A DNA stretch of 64,000 nt from Parvularcula dongshanensis (lineage in GTDB: Bacteria > Pseudomonadota > Alphaproteobacteria > Caulobacterales > Parvularculaceae): NCBI RefSeq assembly GCF_014199615.1, contig NZ_JACHOB010000001.1:1054001-1118000 (forward strand), written 5' to 3'. Position 1 is the stretch's first letter. Each line of letters opens with the position of its first letter. The position numbers were made by a program, and so were the translations under genes. The notes below the pieces were generated by a model. It made no database searches, was not told the origin of the DNA, and worked only from the letters and a program-made list of their open reading frames with translations. Positions 1-8,444 of the stretch are shown here, piece after piece.

Positions 1-132
1 GTCGACCGCGACACGCTCGTCATTCACGCCCTGACCGAGGCGTTGGCCGATCAGGACGCCATCGGCGACATGGGCGACCGCGTCACCGCGTTCGACCGAG
101 CCGAGCCGAGAACGCAGGCGGTGAAGTGTTGA
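1..132 (+). CDS. mnhE: C-terminal end of MnhE-like antiporter subunit (partial)
   Basis: Open from the first base of the window to a TGA at 130-132, leaving 43 codons of a gene that begins upstream. The visible tail contains DRDTLVIHALTE, which resembles the cytoplasmic tail of MnhE/MrpE, a structural subunit of multisubunit Na+/H+ antiporters. The stop overlaps the ATG of mnhF by one base (TGATG), as expected for the E-F-G order of Mrp operons. Identification rests mainly on position, because too little sequence is present for a firm family call. Confidence 0.6.
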   Translation, partial: VDRDTLVIHALTEALADQDAIGDMGDRVTAFDRAEPRTQAVKC

Positions 133-428
133 TGTTTGCCGTCGCAACGGTGGCCGTGGTCGCGGCGATGGCGCTCGTCCTCGTGCGGGCGATCAAGGGG
201 CCGACGCTCTACGACCGGGTGCTGGCGGTGAACAGCTTCGGCACCAAGACCGTGCTGCTCCTGGGCCTGGTCGGGTTCCTGACGGGCCGGCCTGACTTCC
301 TCGACATCGCGCTCCTCTACGCCCTCCTGAACTTCGTCGCGACCATCGCCATCCTGAAGTTCTTCCGTTATCAGGCGCTCGCACCGGTCATGACCGGCGT
401 GGATCGCGAGGAGGACCGGCATGATTGA
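132..428 (+). CDS. mnhF: MnhF: monovalent cation/H+ antiporter subunit F
   Basis: A 98-residue inner-membrane protein with three predicted transmembrane helices. The segment IKGPTLYDRVLAVN is the hallmark of MrpF/MnhF, a small subunit of the Mrp antiporter that couples cation efflux to proton uptake. I start it at ATG 132, which overlaps the upstream stop by one base. An in-frame GTG at 126 would add only two residues. It overlaps mnhG by 8 bases, indicating translational coupling. Its length is normal for the family. Confidence 0.92.
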   Translation: MFAVATVAVVAAMALVLVRAIKGPTLYDRVLAVNSFGTKTVLLLGLVGFLTGRPDFLDIALLYALLNFVATIAILKFFRYQALAPVMTGVDREEDRHD

Positions 429-801
429 CGTGATCCTCGACGTCCTTTCCCGGGGCCTCTTCCTCCTCGGCGGGCTCCTGGTCTTCGCCGGCGCGCTGGG
501 CGTCCTGCGGTTTCCCGACTTCTACACGCGGATGCACGCGGCCGGCGTGACCGATACGATGGGGGCGGACCTCGTCCTCCTAGCCATGGCGCTGCAGGCG
601 GACGACCTCATCACGATCGTGAAGCTGTTCTTCATCTTCGTCTTCCTGGTGCTGACGAGCCCCGTCAGCACGCACGCCGCCGCGCATGCGGCCTTCGTCG
701 GTGGATTGCGGCCCCTGACCGGCGCGGACCTCACGCCCGCCGAGGAAGGCGAGGGACCCCGTCCGGTCCGCGCCGCGCGAAGGACGGAGGGAGCGTCCTG
801 A
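421..801 (+). CDS. mnhG: MnhG: monovalent cation/H+ antiporter subunit G
   Basis: A 126-residue membrane protein with three hydrophobic helices. The motif LGVLRFPDFYTRMHAAGVTDT is represented here by its core FPDFYTRMHA, diagnostic of the MnhG/PhaG family of antiporter subunits. After the third helix comes a charged cytoplasmic tail from about residue 100. The start overlaps mnhF and the stop overlaps the next ATG by one base (TGATG at 799-803), so the gene lies inside one transcriptional unit. Confidence 0.93.
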   Translation: MIDVILDVLSRGLFLLGGLLVFAGALGVLRFPDFYTRMHAAGVTDTMGADLVLLAMALQADDLITIVKLFFIFVFLVLTSPVSTHAAAHAAFVGGLRPLTGADLTPAEEGEGPRPVRAARRTEGAS

Positions 802-1460
802 TGGAGATTCCGTTCGAGCCGGGCTTCAGCTGGACGGTCCTGATCGACCTGTCGCTCCTGACGCTCCTGATGCTGTGCGGCCTCGCCATGGTCCGCATGC
901 GGCGGCTGTTCGGCGTCGCCATGCTGTCGGGCATCTACAGCCTTCTGTCCGCCGCCTTCTTCGTCGTCCTCGACGCGGTGGACGTCGCGTTCACCGAGGC
1001 CGCGGTCGGGGCGGGGGTTTCGACCGTGCTCGTTCTGTCCGGCATGGCGCTGACGTCGAAGCGCGAGCAACGCGTGTCGAGCCGGCGCACCATCCTGCCG
1101 CTCGCCATCGTCGTGATCGTCGGGGCGGCGCTCGTCTACGCGACGATCGACATGCCGGCGATCGGCGACCCCAACAGCCCGGCGAACGCCTATGTCGGGC
1201 AGGCCTATGTCGAGCGGAGCCCCGAAGACATCGGCGTGCCGAACATCGTCACCGGCGTCCTCGCCAGCTATCGCGGCTACGACACGATGGGCGAGACGCT
1301 CGTCGTGTTCACGGCCGGCTTGGCCTGCCTTCTCCTCCTCGGATCGGGATCGATCCGCGGCGGACGGAAGGTGACGGACCCTGCGCCCAGCGAAGACGAA
1401 GCGAGCCCTGTCGGCGAAGCGCCCGCGCCCGCCCGTCCGCTGTCCGACGGTCCGCGTTGA
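801..1460 (+). CDS. MbhD/MbhE-like subunit (MrpA C-terminal domain, DUF4040)
   Basis: A 219-residue membrane protein that corresponds to the C-terminal part of MrpA, encoded here as a separate subunit. Residues 10-75 hold the MbhD/DUF4040 core, including DVAFTEAAVGAGVSTVL. Residues 95-185 resemble MbhE, with NIVTGVLASYRGYDT just before the last helix. In Mrp complexes this part joins the ND5-like channel to the cation-handling MrpB/C/F/G subunits. No full-length MnhA is present in this window, so the A subunit appears split. A GGGAAGG site precedes the next gene, mnhB. Confidence 0.85.
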   Translation: MEIPFEPGFSWTVLIDLSLLTLLMLCGLAMVRMRRLFGVAMLSGIYSLLSAAFFVVLDAVDVAFTEAAVGAGVSTVLVLSGMALTSKREQRVSSRRTILPLAIVVIVGAALVYATIDMPAIGDPNSPANAYVGQAYVERSPEDIGVPNIVTGVLASYRGYDTMGETLVVFTAGLACLLLLGSGSIRGGRKVTDPAPSEDEASPVGEAPAPARPLSDGPR

Positions 1461-1475
1461 GGGAAGGTTGATCTG

Positions 1476-1922
1476 ATGGGCATGGGACACGTCATTCTGC
1501 GGGTCACGATCAAGCTGCTCTTCGCGCCGATCGTGCTCTTCGCCTTCTACGTACAGTTTCACGGCGACTACGGCCCGGGCGGCGGTTTCCAGGCGGGCGT
1601 GATCCTGGCCGTCGCCTTCGTCCTCTACGCGCTCGGCTTCGGCCTGGAGGAGACCAAGCGTGCCATCCCGCCGCGCTTCCTGACCTTCGGCATGGCCTTC
1701 GGCGTGATGATCTACGTCGGGACCGGGTTCCTGACCCTGTTCCTCGGCGGCAACTTCCTCGACTACAACGTGCTGGACCCCGACAGCCACCACAATGCGG
1801 GCCAGCACCTTGGCATCCTGATGGTCGAGTTCGGCGTCGGCATGGCGGTGGCGTCGACCATGCTGCAGATCTTCTACCTCTTCGCGGGCAGGGAGGCGGA
1901 ACCTTCCGACGACGCATGGTAG
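1476..1922 (+). CDS. mnhB: MnhB: monovalent cation/H+ antiporter subunit B
   Basis: A 148-residue protein with four predicted transmembrane helices. The loop GDYGPGGGFQAGVI (about residues 31-44) is the signature of the MnhB domain. It acts in the membrane as part of the Mrp-type antiporter. ATG 1476 is preceded by GGGAAGG at suitable spacing, and the stop overlaps mnhC by 7 bases. Length and motifs are ordinary. Confidence 0.93.
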   Translation: MGMGHVILRVTIKLLFAPIVLFAFYVQFHGDYGPGGGFQAGVILAVAFVLYALGFGLEETKRAIPPRFLTFGMAFGVMIYVGTGFLTLFLGGNFLDYNVLDPDSHHNAGQHLGILMVEFGVGMAVASTMLQIFYLFAGREAEPSDDAW

Positions 1923-2569
1923 ACGTGCTCGACTTCGTGATCGCCCGGTACAACTACTGGATCGTCATCGTTCTGATGATGACCGGCCTCTACATCGTGT
2001 TCAGCCGCGGGAACCTCGTGAAGTCCCTGATCGGGCTGAACCTGTTCCAGACCTCGGTCTTCATCTTCTACATCTCGATCGGCCGCATCACGGGCGGCAC
2101 GGCGCCGATCCTCCTCGAGGGTCACGGTGACGAGCACGACGCGGAAGGGGCTGCCGACCTGCACGGCGCGACCGTCGGCGGGGAGGGCGCTTCGCACGCC
2201 GCGGACGCGCATGCCGGGGCCGCCCACGGCGCCGAGGCCGGGCTTCACCCCCTGGGCAGCGGATCCGCCGACGTCGCGCCCGGCGCCGACCTCCTCGCAA
2301 GCCCCTCGCACGTGCCGGTCGGCGACCCGCCCGGCGTCGACGTCGTGGAGATCACCCGGACCGTCGGTGACACCATCTACTCGAACCCATTGCCGCATGT
2401 TCTGATCCTCACCGCCATCGTCGTCGGCGTCGCCACGACCGCCGTCGGCCTCGCCATCTGCGTGCGAATCAAAGAGGCCTACGGCACGGTCGAAGAGGAC
2501 GCGCTCGAAGCCATGGACAACGCCGCAGAGTACGGTCTGACCGAAGGCCAGGCCGAGGGGGCAGCGTAG
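1916..2569 (+). CDS. mnhC: MnhC: NuoK-like antiporter subunit C with a long His-rich insertion
   Basis: A NuoK-like antiporter subunit of 217 residues, whereas family members usually have about 110-130. Helix 1 (about 10-31) and helix 2 (35-58, SLIGLNLFQTSVFIF) are typical, and helix 3 (about 158-182, PLPHVLILTAIVVG) is too. Between helices 2 and 3 lies an extra stretch of about 90 residues rich in Ala, Gly, Asp and His, with His at nine or so positions. By homology to NuoK the insertion should face the periplasm. The start overlaps mnhB and the stop overlaps mnhD by one base. The reading frame is unbroken, so the insertion is not a sequencing frameshift. Confidence 0.9.
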   Translation: MVDVLDFVIARYNYWIVIVLMMTGLYIVFSRGNLVKSLIGLNLFQTSVFIFYISIGRITGGTAPILLEGHGDEHDAEGAADLHGATVGGEGASHAADAHAGAAHGAEAGLHPLGSGSADVAPGADLLASPSHVPVGDPPGVDVVEITRTVGDTIYSNPLPHVLILTAIVVGVATTAVGLAICVRIKEAYGTVEEDALEAMDNAAEYGLTEGQAEGAA

Positions 2570-4086
2570 TGGCGCTGGTCGACCACCTTCCCGTCCTCCC
2601 CGTCGTCGTCCCGCTGATCTCGGCGCCGGCCTGCGTACTGCTGCCGAAGGGGCGCTTGCCCTGGCTCTTCGCGACGCTCGTCTCATGGGCGACCTTCGCG
2701 CTCGCCGCGACGCTGCTCGGCGTGGTGATGCAAGAAGGGGTGATCACCTACTACCTCGGCGGCTGGTCCGCGCCGCTCGGCATCGTCTACCGGATCGACC
2801 TTGCGACCGCGATCGTCATGGCGCTCGTCTCCGGCATGGCAGCGGTCGTCTTTCCGTACGCCCGCGCGTCGGTCCTGAAAGAGGTGGGGCGCGACCAGAC
2901 GCCGGCCTTCTACGGCGCCTTCCTCATCTGCCTGACCGGCCTCATCGGCGTCGTCGCCACGGGCGACGCGTTCAACGTGTTCGTCTTCCTGGAGATCAGC
3001 TCGTTGTCGACCTACGCGCTCGTCGCGATGGGCGCGCGGCAGGACAGGCGGGCGCTGACGGCGGCCTTCACCTACCTCGTGCTCGGCACGATCGGCGCGA
3101 CCTTCTTCGTCATCGGCCTCGGCCTCCTCTACCAGATGACCGGCACGCTCAACATGCTGGACCTGCATGCGAAGCTCGCAGGCCAGGACAACAAGGTCGT
3201 TCGCGCCGCCTTCGCCTTCATCGTCACGGGGCTCGGGCTGAAGCTCGCCATGTTCCCGCTGCACCGGTGGCTGCCCAACGCCTACACCTACGCGCCCTCG
3301 GCGGTGACGGCCTTCCTCGCTTCGACCGCGACCAAGGTCGCCGTCTACGCGATGCTGCGGTTCCTCTTCACGATCGTCGGTTTCTCCGCGCCGTTTACGG
3401 AGGTCGCGCTCGGCCTCTTCCTCGTCCTCGGCCTCGCCGGCATGTTCGTCGCCAGCCTGATCGCGGTCTTCCGGGACGACGTGAAGCAGATGCTCGCGTT
3501 CAGCTCCGTCGCGCAGATCGGCTACATGCTGCTCGGTATCTCGTTCGCGACGGAGGCGGGGGTGGCCGCCGCGCTGACCCACGTCGTCAACCACGCGCTG
3601 ATGAAGGCCTCGCTCTTCCTGGCGGTCGGCTGCGTCTACTACGCGATCGGGTCGCACCGCCTCTCCGACTATCGCGGCATCGGAAGGACGATGCCCTTCA
3701 CCGCCGCCTGCTTCATCATCGGCGGGCTCAGCCTGATCGGCGTGCCGCTCACGGCCGGCTTCGTGTCCAAGTTCGTCCTGATCGAAGCGGCGCTCGGCGC
3801 GACCTTGGCCGTTCCCTCGCTGCTGATCGTGCTCCTGATCGTCGCCTCTTCCCTGCTCGCCGTCGCCTATATCGGCCGGGTCGCCTATGAGATGTTCCTC
3901 GCAGACCCGCCAGCGGGCGCCCCGGCCGTACAAGGCCGGGCGGTGCCGCTCGGCATGCTGATCCCCATGGCGGTCGTCACCGCGCTCAACGTCTATGTCG
4001 GCGTCGACGGCGAAGGGCTGGTCGCGCTTTGCACCGAGGCGGCCCAAGGCCTCCTCGCGCTCAGCTTCGGCGGGGGGGCGTTCTGA
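2569..4086 (+). CDS. mnhD: MnhD: proton-conducting antiporter subunit D
   Basis: A 505-residue polytopic membrane protein of the NuoL/M/N and MrpA/D family, with about 14 helices. Key proton-channel residues are visible: the Glu of FVFLEISSLSTYALV (helix 5) and the Lys of GLKLAMFPLHRWLPNAY (helix 7). It begins with GTG at 2569, overlapping the mnhC stop by one base (TAGTG), and ends with a one-base overlap into the next paralog. It is the first of three ND-type subunits in this operon. Confidence 0.93.
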   Translation: MALVDHLPVLPVVVPLISAPACVLLPKGRLPWLFATLVSWATFALAATLLGVVMQEGVITYYLGGWSAPLGIVYRIDLATAIVMALVSGMAAVVFPYARASVLKEVGRDQTPAFYGAFLICLTGLIGVVATGDAFNVFVFLEISSLSTYALVAMGARQDRRALTAAFTYLVLGTIGATFFVIGLGLLYQMTGTLNMLDLHAKLAGQDNKVVRAAFAFIVTGLGLKLAMFPLHRWLPNAYTYAPSAVTAFLASTATKVAVYAMLRFLFTIVGFSAPFTEVALGLFLVLGLAGMFVASLIAVFRDDVKQMLAFSSVAQIGYMLLGISFATEAGVAAALTHVVNHALMKASLFLAVGCVYYAIGSHRLSDYRGIGRTMPFTAACFIIGGLSLIGVPLTAGFVSKFVLIEAALGATLAVPSLLIVLLIVASSLLAVAYIGRVAYEMFLADPPAGAPAVQGRAVPLGMLIPMAVVTALNVYVGVDGEGLVALCTEAAQGLLALSFGGGAF

Positions 4087-5570
4087 TGCTGACGCCCGAG
4101 ACCGCGCTCCTCGCGAGCTTGATCCTGCCGCTGATCGGCTTCGTCGGCATCATGCTGACCGACCGCGCGCCGAACCTGCGCGAGGGGATCACGCTGACGA
4201 CGGCCGTCTTGACCTTCCTTTGCGTGCTGACGGTCTTCGTCGGCGTCGCTGGCGGCGCGCGGCCCGAGGTCACGGTCCTGACGATGCTGCCCGGCCTCGA
4301 CGTCGCCTTCTCGGTCGAGCCGCTCGGCGCGCTCTTCGCGCTGATCGCGTCGGGCCTTTGGATCGTGAACTCGCTCTACTCGATCGGTTACATGCGCGGG
4401 AACGGCGAGAAGGGTCAGACGCGCTTCTACATGTGCTTCGCGATCGCGATCACCGCGGCGCTCGGCATCGCCTACGCCGGAAACCTGCTCACCTTCTTCG
4501 TCTTCTACGAGGCGTTGACGCTTTCGACCTTCCCGCTCGTCACGCACAAGCGCGACGCCAAGGCGCGGGCAGGGGGGCGCATCTACCTCGGCATCCTGAT
4601 CGGCACCTCGATCGGCCTCCTGCTGCCGGCGGTGATCTGGACCTACGTTCTGACCGGCACGACGGACTTCGCGCTCGGCGGCATCCTGGCAGACGCGCCG
4701 GACCTGCGCGGGGCGGGGCCGGTGATCCTGCTCGGTCTCTTCGTCTTCGGGATCGGCAAGGCCGCGCTGATGCCGGTCCATCCCTGGCTGCCCAACGCCA
4801 TGGTCGCGCCGACACCGGTCTCGGCCTTCCTGCACGCGGTCGCGGTCGTGAAGGCGGGCGTCTTCGGGGTGCTGAAGGTGTCGCTCTACGTCTTCGGGAC
4901 GGACTACCTGGCCGCCTCGGGCGCGTCCGAGCTCTACATGTGGATCGCGGCGGGCTCGATCCTCCTCGCCTCCGCCATCGCGATGACGCAGGACAACCTC
5001 AAGGCCCGGCTCGCCTACTCGACGGTCTCGCAGCTCTCCTACGTCACGCTCGGCGCGATGATGGCGACCTCGCTCGGCGTCATTGGCGGGGCGACGCAGA
5101 TCGCGGCGCACGCGCTCGGCAAGATGACGCTCTTCATGTGCGCGGGCGCGGTCTACACCGCAGCGCACCACTCGCTGATCTCGGAAATGCGCGGCACGGG
5201 GCGGGCGATGCCCTACACCTGGATCGCCTACATCATCGGCGCGTGCTCGATCATCGGCCTGCCGCCGATGGCGGGGTCCTGGCCCAAGTTCTACCTGATG
5301 ATGGGCGGGCTTCAGGGCGGGCACGGCTGGCTCATCGCGGTCCTGATCGTCTCGAGCCTGATGAACATCGTCTACCTCCTGACCCCGGCGGTGCGCGCCT
5401 TCATGGACCCCGTGCCGACGCCCGCCTCCGGCCACGCGCCGGCCGCGGTCATTGACGAGGCGCCGCTCTTCTGCCTCGTGCCTGCGTGGATCACCGCGAT
5501 CGGCACGGTGCTGCTCTTCTTCTTCATGGGCGACCTCGTGGCCTTCCTCGAACCCCTGGTGGCACGATGA
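4086..5570 (+). CDS. Second ND-type proton-conducting antiporter subunit
   Basis: A 494-residue paralog of MnhD. Conserved residues include Glu in FFVFYEALTLSTFPLV, and Lys in GIGKAALMPVHPWLP followed by a second Lys in AVAVVKAGVF. I start it at ATG 4086, which overlaps the mnhD stop by one base; an upstream in-frame ATG at 4029 lies inside mnhD and lacks family similarity. It probably supplies a further proton channel, filling the role of the ND5-like N-terminal half of MrpA. The stop overlaps the next start (ATGA). Confidence 0.9.
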   Translation: MLTPETALLASLILPLIGFVGIMLTDRAPNLREGITLTTAVLTFLCVLTVFVGVAGGARPEVTVLTMLPGLDVAFSVEPLGALFALIASGLWIVNSLYSIGYMRGNGEKGQTRFYMCFAIAITAALGIAYAGNLLTFFVFYEALTLSTFPLVTHKRDAKARAGGRIYLGILIGTSIGLLLPAVIWTYVLTGTTDFALGGILADAPDLRGAGPVILLGLFVFGIGKAALMPVHPWLPNAMVAPTPVSAFLHAVAVVKAGVFGVLKVSLYVFGTDYLAASGASELYMWIAAGSILLASAIAMTQDNLKARLAYSTVSQLSYVTLGAMMATSLGVIGGATQIAAHALGKMTLFMCAGAVYTAAHHSLISEMRGTGRAMPYTWIAYIIGACSIIGLPPMAGSWPKFYLMMGGLQGGHGWLIAVLIVSSLMNIVYLLTPAVRAFMDPVPTPASGHAPAAVIDEAPLFCLVPAWITAIGTVLLFFFMGDLVAFLEPLVAR

Positions 5571-5920
5571 GCGAGCATCCGAAGATCCGCGAAGACGAGC
5601 ACTCGGTCTTCGAGCGGCCGCGCACGATCCGCATCATCTGGATCGTGCTCATCGCGTCCTGCGTCCTCTTCGCGGCGCTTGGCTTCGTGCTTGCGGCGAT
5701 GCACGAGATGCACCCGCACTTCACGGCGGACGCGTTCCCGGCCTTCTACGCGGTGGTCGGCTTCGTCTCCTTCGCCTTCATCGTGCTGGCCGGGCAGCAC
5801 CTCCGCCGCATCCTGATGCGGCCCGAAGGCTACTATGACGGCGCGGAGGCGGAGCTGCCGCACAACCCCGTCGCGGACGACGCCGTGCGCGTGACCGACA
5901 TGGACGAGGCGAAGGCGTGA
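5567..5920 (+). CDS. Small two-helix membrane protein of the antiporter operon
   Basis: A 117-residue protein of unknown function. A charged N-terminus (about 1-20) is followed by a helix at about 22-44, a short loop containing HEMHPHF, a second helix at about 58-80 and an acidic tail. The ATGA overlap with the upstream ND-type gene and the GTGA overlap with the downstream methyltransferase place it firmly in the antiporter operon. It could be an accessory or assembly subunit, but nothing in the sequence proves this. Confidence 0.75.
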   Translation: MSEHPKIREDEHSVFERPRTIRIIWIVLIASCVLFAALGFVLAAMHEMHPHFTADAFPAFYAVVGFVSFAFIVLAGQHLRRILMRPEGYYDGAEAELPHNPVADDAVRVTDMDEAKA

Positions 5921-6681
5921 GCGCCGAGACGCTCCTCTTCGGCGGCGCGGCGGAGGCCTACGCCCGCTACCGCCCCGGCTACCCGCAGGCGCTTTTCGAT
6001 CTGCTCCTCGCGCGGACGGCCGGGCGGGGCGTCGCCCTGGACCTCGGCAGCGGGACAGGTGCGATGCTGGGTCCGTTGACGGACAGGTTCGAGCGGGTCG
6101 CCGCCGTCGAGCCCGACGCGAAGATGGCGGCGCTCATCGCGCCTGCGCCGAACCTCGACGTGCAGGTCGCTTCCGCGGAGACCGCGCCGTTGCCCGGCAA
6201 GGTCGATCTCGTCACCTGCGGCACGGCCTTCCACTGGTTCGACGGGCCCCGGGTGCTCTCGAGGCTCGCCGAGGTCGCGGTGCCGGGGGCGCTGCTCGCG
6301 GTCTGCACCTACTACCGCCCCGACCCCGGCCCGGCGACCAAGGCGGTCATCGAGGACGAGATCAAGGCGCGGTGGAAGCCGTTCATGCACGACCGCCTAG
6401 GACGCCACGACTACGCCGCGCGGACGCTCGATGCGCATGGGGACTGGACCGCGCCCGAGCGCGTCCGCGTACCGCACCGCTTCGAAATGGCGGCCGAGGA
6501 CCTCGCAGGGTTTCACGCCTCGACCTCTTACGGCAGCGCCTACCTGCGCACGCTCGCCGATCCGCAAGGCTACCTCACGGACTTCGCGGACCGCCTCGCC
6601 GAGGCGAACGGCAGCCGCATGCTGACCGTCTCGCTGCCCGTCGAGACCCTGCTCTCACAGCCCGCCGGGAGGCGCTCGTGA
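5917..6681 (+). CDS. Class I SAM-dependent methyltransferase
   Basis: A 254-residue cytosolic methyltransferase. Motif I is LDLGSGTGAMLGPL (about 41-54), motif II has the acidic VEPDAKM, and VDLVTCGTAFHWFD is the post-I/IV region typical of UbiE/Tam-like enzymes that act on small molecules. It starts with GTG at 5917 in a 4-base overlap (GTGA) with the preceding gene, and its end overlaps the GTG of the third ND-type subunit. The substrate is unknown. Its position inside an antiporter operon is unusual and may reflect co-transcription rather than shared function. Confidence 0.85.
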   Translation: MSAETLLFGGAAEAYARYRPGYPQALFDLLLARTAGRGVALDLGSGTGAMLGPLTDRFERVAAVEPDAKMAALIAPAPNLDVQVASAETAPLPGKVDLVTCGTAFHWFDGPRVLSRLAEVAVPGALLAVCTYYRPDPGPATKAVIEDEIKARWKPFMHDRLGRHDYAARTLDAHGDWTAPERVRVPHRFEMAAEDLAGFHASTSYGSAYLRTLADPQGYLTDFADRLAEANGSRMLTVSLPVETLLSQPAGRRS

Positions 6682-8444
6682 CCCAAGTCCTGCCCGCCGC
6701 CCTCAGCCCCGGCATGGTCCTCATCCTCGCCGGGCTCGTCGCGGCGCTCCTGCCGCGCATGGGCCGGAACGTCGCGGGCGTCGTCGGGGTCGCGATCGCC
6801 TTCGTACACCTTCTCTCCTACGGCAACGCGCCCGTCGGCGAGCCGCTCCTCTTCGCGCAGTCGAGCGTGATGGGCTTCGATCTGACGGGGGTGAGGGTCG
6901 ATCGGCTCTCCTTCATCTTCTCGTTCATCTTTCACGTCGCAGCGGCGCTCAACGTCATCTACGGCTGGCGTCACGCGACGCGGCTCGAGGCGTCGATGGG
7001 CCTCATCTATGCGGGCGCCGCCATCGGCGGCGCGCTCGCAGGGGACCTCCTGACGCTCTTCGTCTACTGGGAGCTCGCGGCGCTCTCCTCCGTGTTCATC
7101 GTCTGGGCCGGGGGCGGGCACGCCGCGTTCAAGGCGGGGATGCGCTACCTCGTGGTCCAGGTCAGCTCCGGCCTCCTCCTCATGGGCGGGATCGCGGTCT
7201 GGGCGGGGCAGGGGAACGACCTCGCCTTCAACAGCTTCGAACTCATCGGCCCTGACGGCCGCGTCGCCCTCGCGCCGCTCCTCTTCCTCCTCAGCTTCGC
7301 GATCAAGGCGGCGTTCCCCTTCCTCCATACCTGGCTTCAGGACAGCTACCCCAAGGCGAGCGCGGTCGGCGCGGTCATGCTCTCGGCGTTCACGACCAAG
7401 CTCGCGATCTATACGCTCGCGCGCGGGTTCGCAGGCACGGACATCCTGATCGTCATCGGCTGCGTGATGACCGCCTTCCCGGTCTTCTTCGCGCTGATCG
7501 AGAACGACCTTCGCAAGGTGCTGGCCTACTCGCTGAACAACCAGCTCGGCTTCATGGTCTGCGCCATCGGCATCGGCACGCCGCTGGCGCTGAACGGCGC
7601 GGCGGCGCATGCCTTCGTCCACATCATCTACAAGGCGCTCCTGTTCATGGGGATGGGCGCGGTGCTGACGCGGGTCGGAACGACCAAGGCGACGGAGCTC
7701 GGCGGGCTTCACAAGTCGATGCCGCTGACGACCGTCTTCACCATCGTCGGGGCCATGTCGATCTCGGCCTTCCCGCTCTTCTCCGGCTTCGTCGCGAAGT
7801 CGATGATCACGCTCGCCGCGGCGGAGCAGCACCACTTCTGGGCCTACCTCGCGCTCCTCTTCGCCTCGGCCGGGGTACTCGAGCACTCAGGGATCAAGAT
7901 CCCGTACTTCGCCTTCTTCGCGCACGACAACTTCGCGCCTTCGATCACCGGGCGGGCACGTCCGAAGGAGGCGCCCCTGCCCATGCTGATCGCGATGGGC
8001 ATCGCCGCGTTCTTGTGCATCTTCATCGGCGTCGTGCCGTCGGCGCTCTACGCGCTTCTGCCGTTCGAAGCGGAGTACACGGCCTATACATCGGCGCACG
8101 TCGTCACGCAGATGCAGCTCTTGATGTTCGCGATCCTGGCCTTCGCGCTCCTCGTGAAGTTCCGTCTGTACCCGGCGGAGGTTCGGTCGGTGAACCTCGA
8201 CGTCGATTGGTTCTGGCGGGTGCCGGGGCGGAAGCTCTTGATGGGCGGCGTCGTCTGGACTTCGGCGGCATGGCGGTCGGTCTGGGGCGGTGCGCGAACG
8301 GGCGCTGCCGGCACGATCCGCCGCCTCTATGCGACGCACGGGCCCGAGGGCGGCTTGGCGCGGACGTGGACGGTGGGCTACACGGCGCTCACGACCGCCG
8401 TCGTCCTCGCGATCACGCTGCTTCTCGTCTTCGCCGCCGGGTAA
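6678..8444 (+). CDS. Third ND-type antiporter subunit (long MnhD-like)
   Basis: A 588-residue polytopic membrane protein of the NuoL/M/N-MrpD superfamily. The helix-5 Glu is in LFVYWELAALSSVF, and lysines occur in SFAIKAAFPFLHTWLQD and AFTTKLAIY. It is about 90 residues longer than the two upstream paralogs because of a C-terminal extension with a last helix at about 565-585. I start it at GTG 6678, overlapping the methyltransferase stop (GTGA); the frame is also open upstream but antisense-like there. It ends the operon, and the following spacer holds two small inverted repeats. Confidence 0.88.
   Translation: MTQVLPAALSPGMVLILAGLVAALLPRMGRNVAGVVGVAIAFVHLLSYGNAPVGEPLLFAQSSVMGFDLTGVRVDRLSFIFSFIFHVAAALNVIYGWRHATRLEASMGLIYAGAAIGGALAGDLLTLFVYWELAALSSVFIVWAGGGHAAFKAGMRYLVVQVSSGLLLMGGIAVWAGQGNDLAFNSFELIGPDGRVALAPLLFLLSFAIKAAFPFLHTWLQDSYPKASAVGAVMLSAFTTKLAIYTLARGFAGTDILIVIGCVMTAFPVFFALIENDLRKVLAYSLNNQLGFMVCAIGIGTPLALNGAAAHAFVHIIYKALLFMGMGAVLTRVGTTKATELGGLHKSMPLTTVFTIVGAMSISAFPLFSGFVAKSMITLAAAEQHHFWAYLALLFASAGVLEHSGIKIPYFAFFAHDNFAPSITGRARPKEAPLPMLIAMGIAAFLCIFIGVVPSALYALLPFEAEYTAYTSAHVVTQMQLLMFAILAFALLVKFRLYPAEVRSVNLDVDWFWRVPGRKLLMGGVVWTSAAWRSVWGGARTGAAGTIRRLYATHGPEGGLARTWTVGYTALTTAVVLAITLLLVFAAG

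Noticed and set aside
2683-4047. Long antisense frame opposite mnhD, and similar long frames opposite many other genes.
   Set aside because: High-GC codon bias of the real gene creates open antisense frames rich in Arg, Asp and Glu. They show no domains and no ribosome sites.
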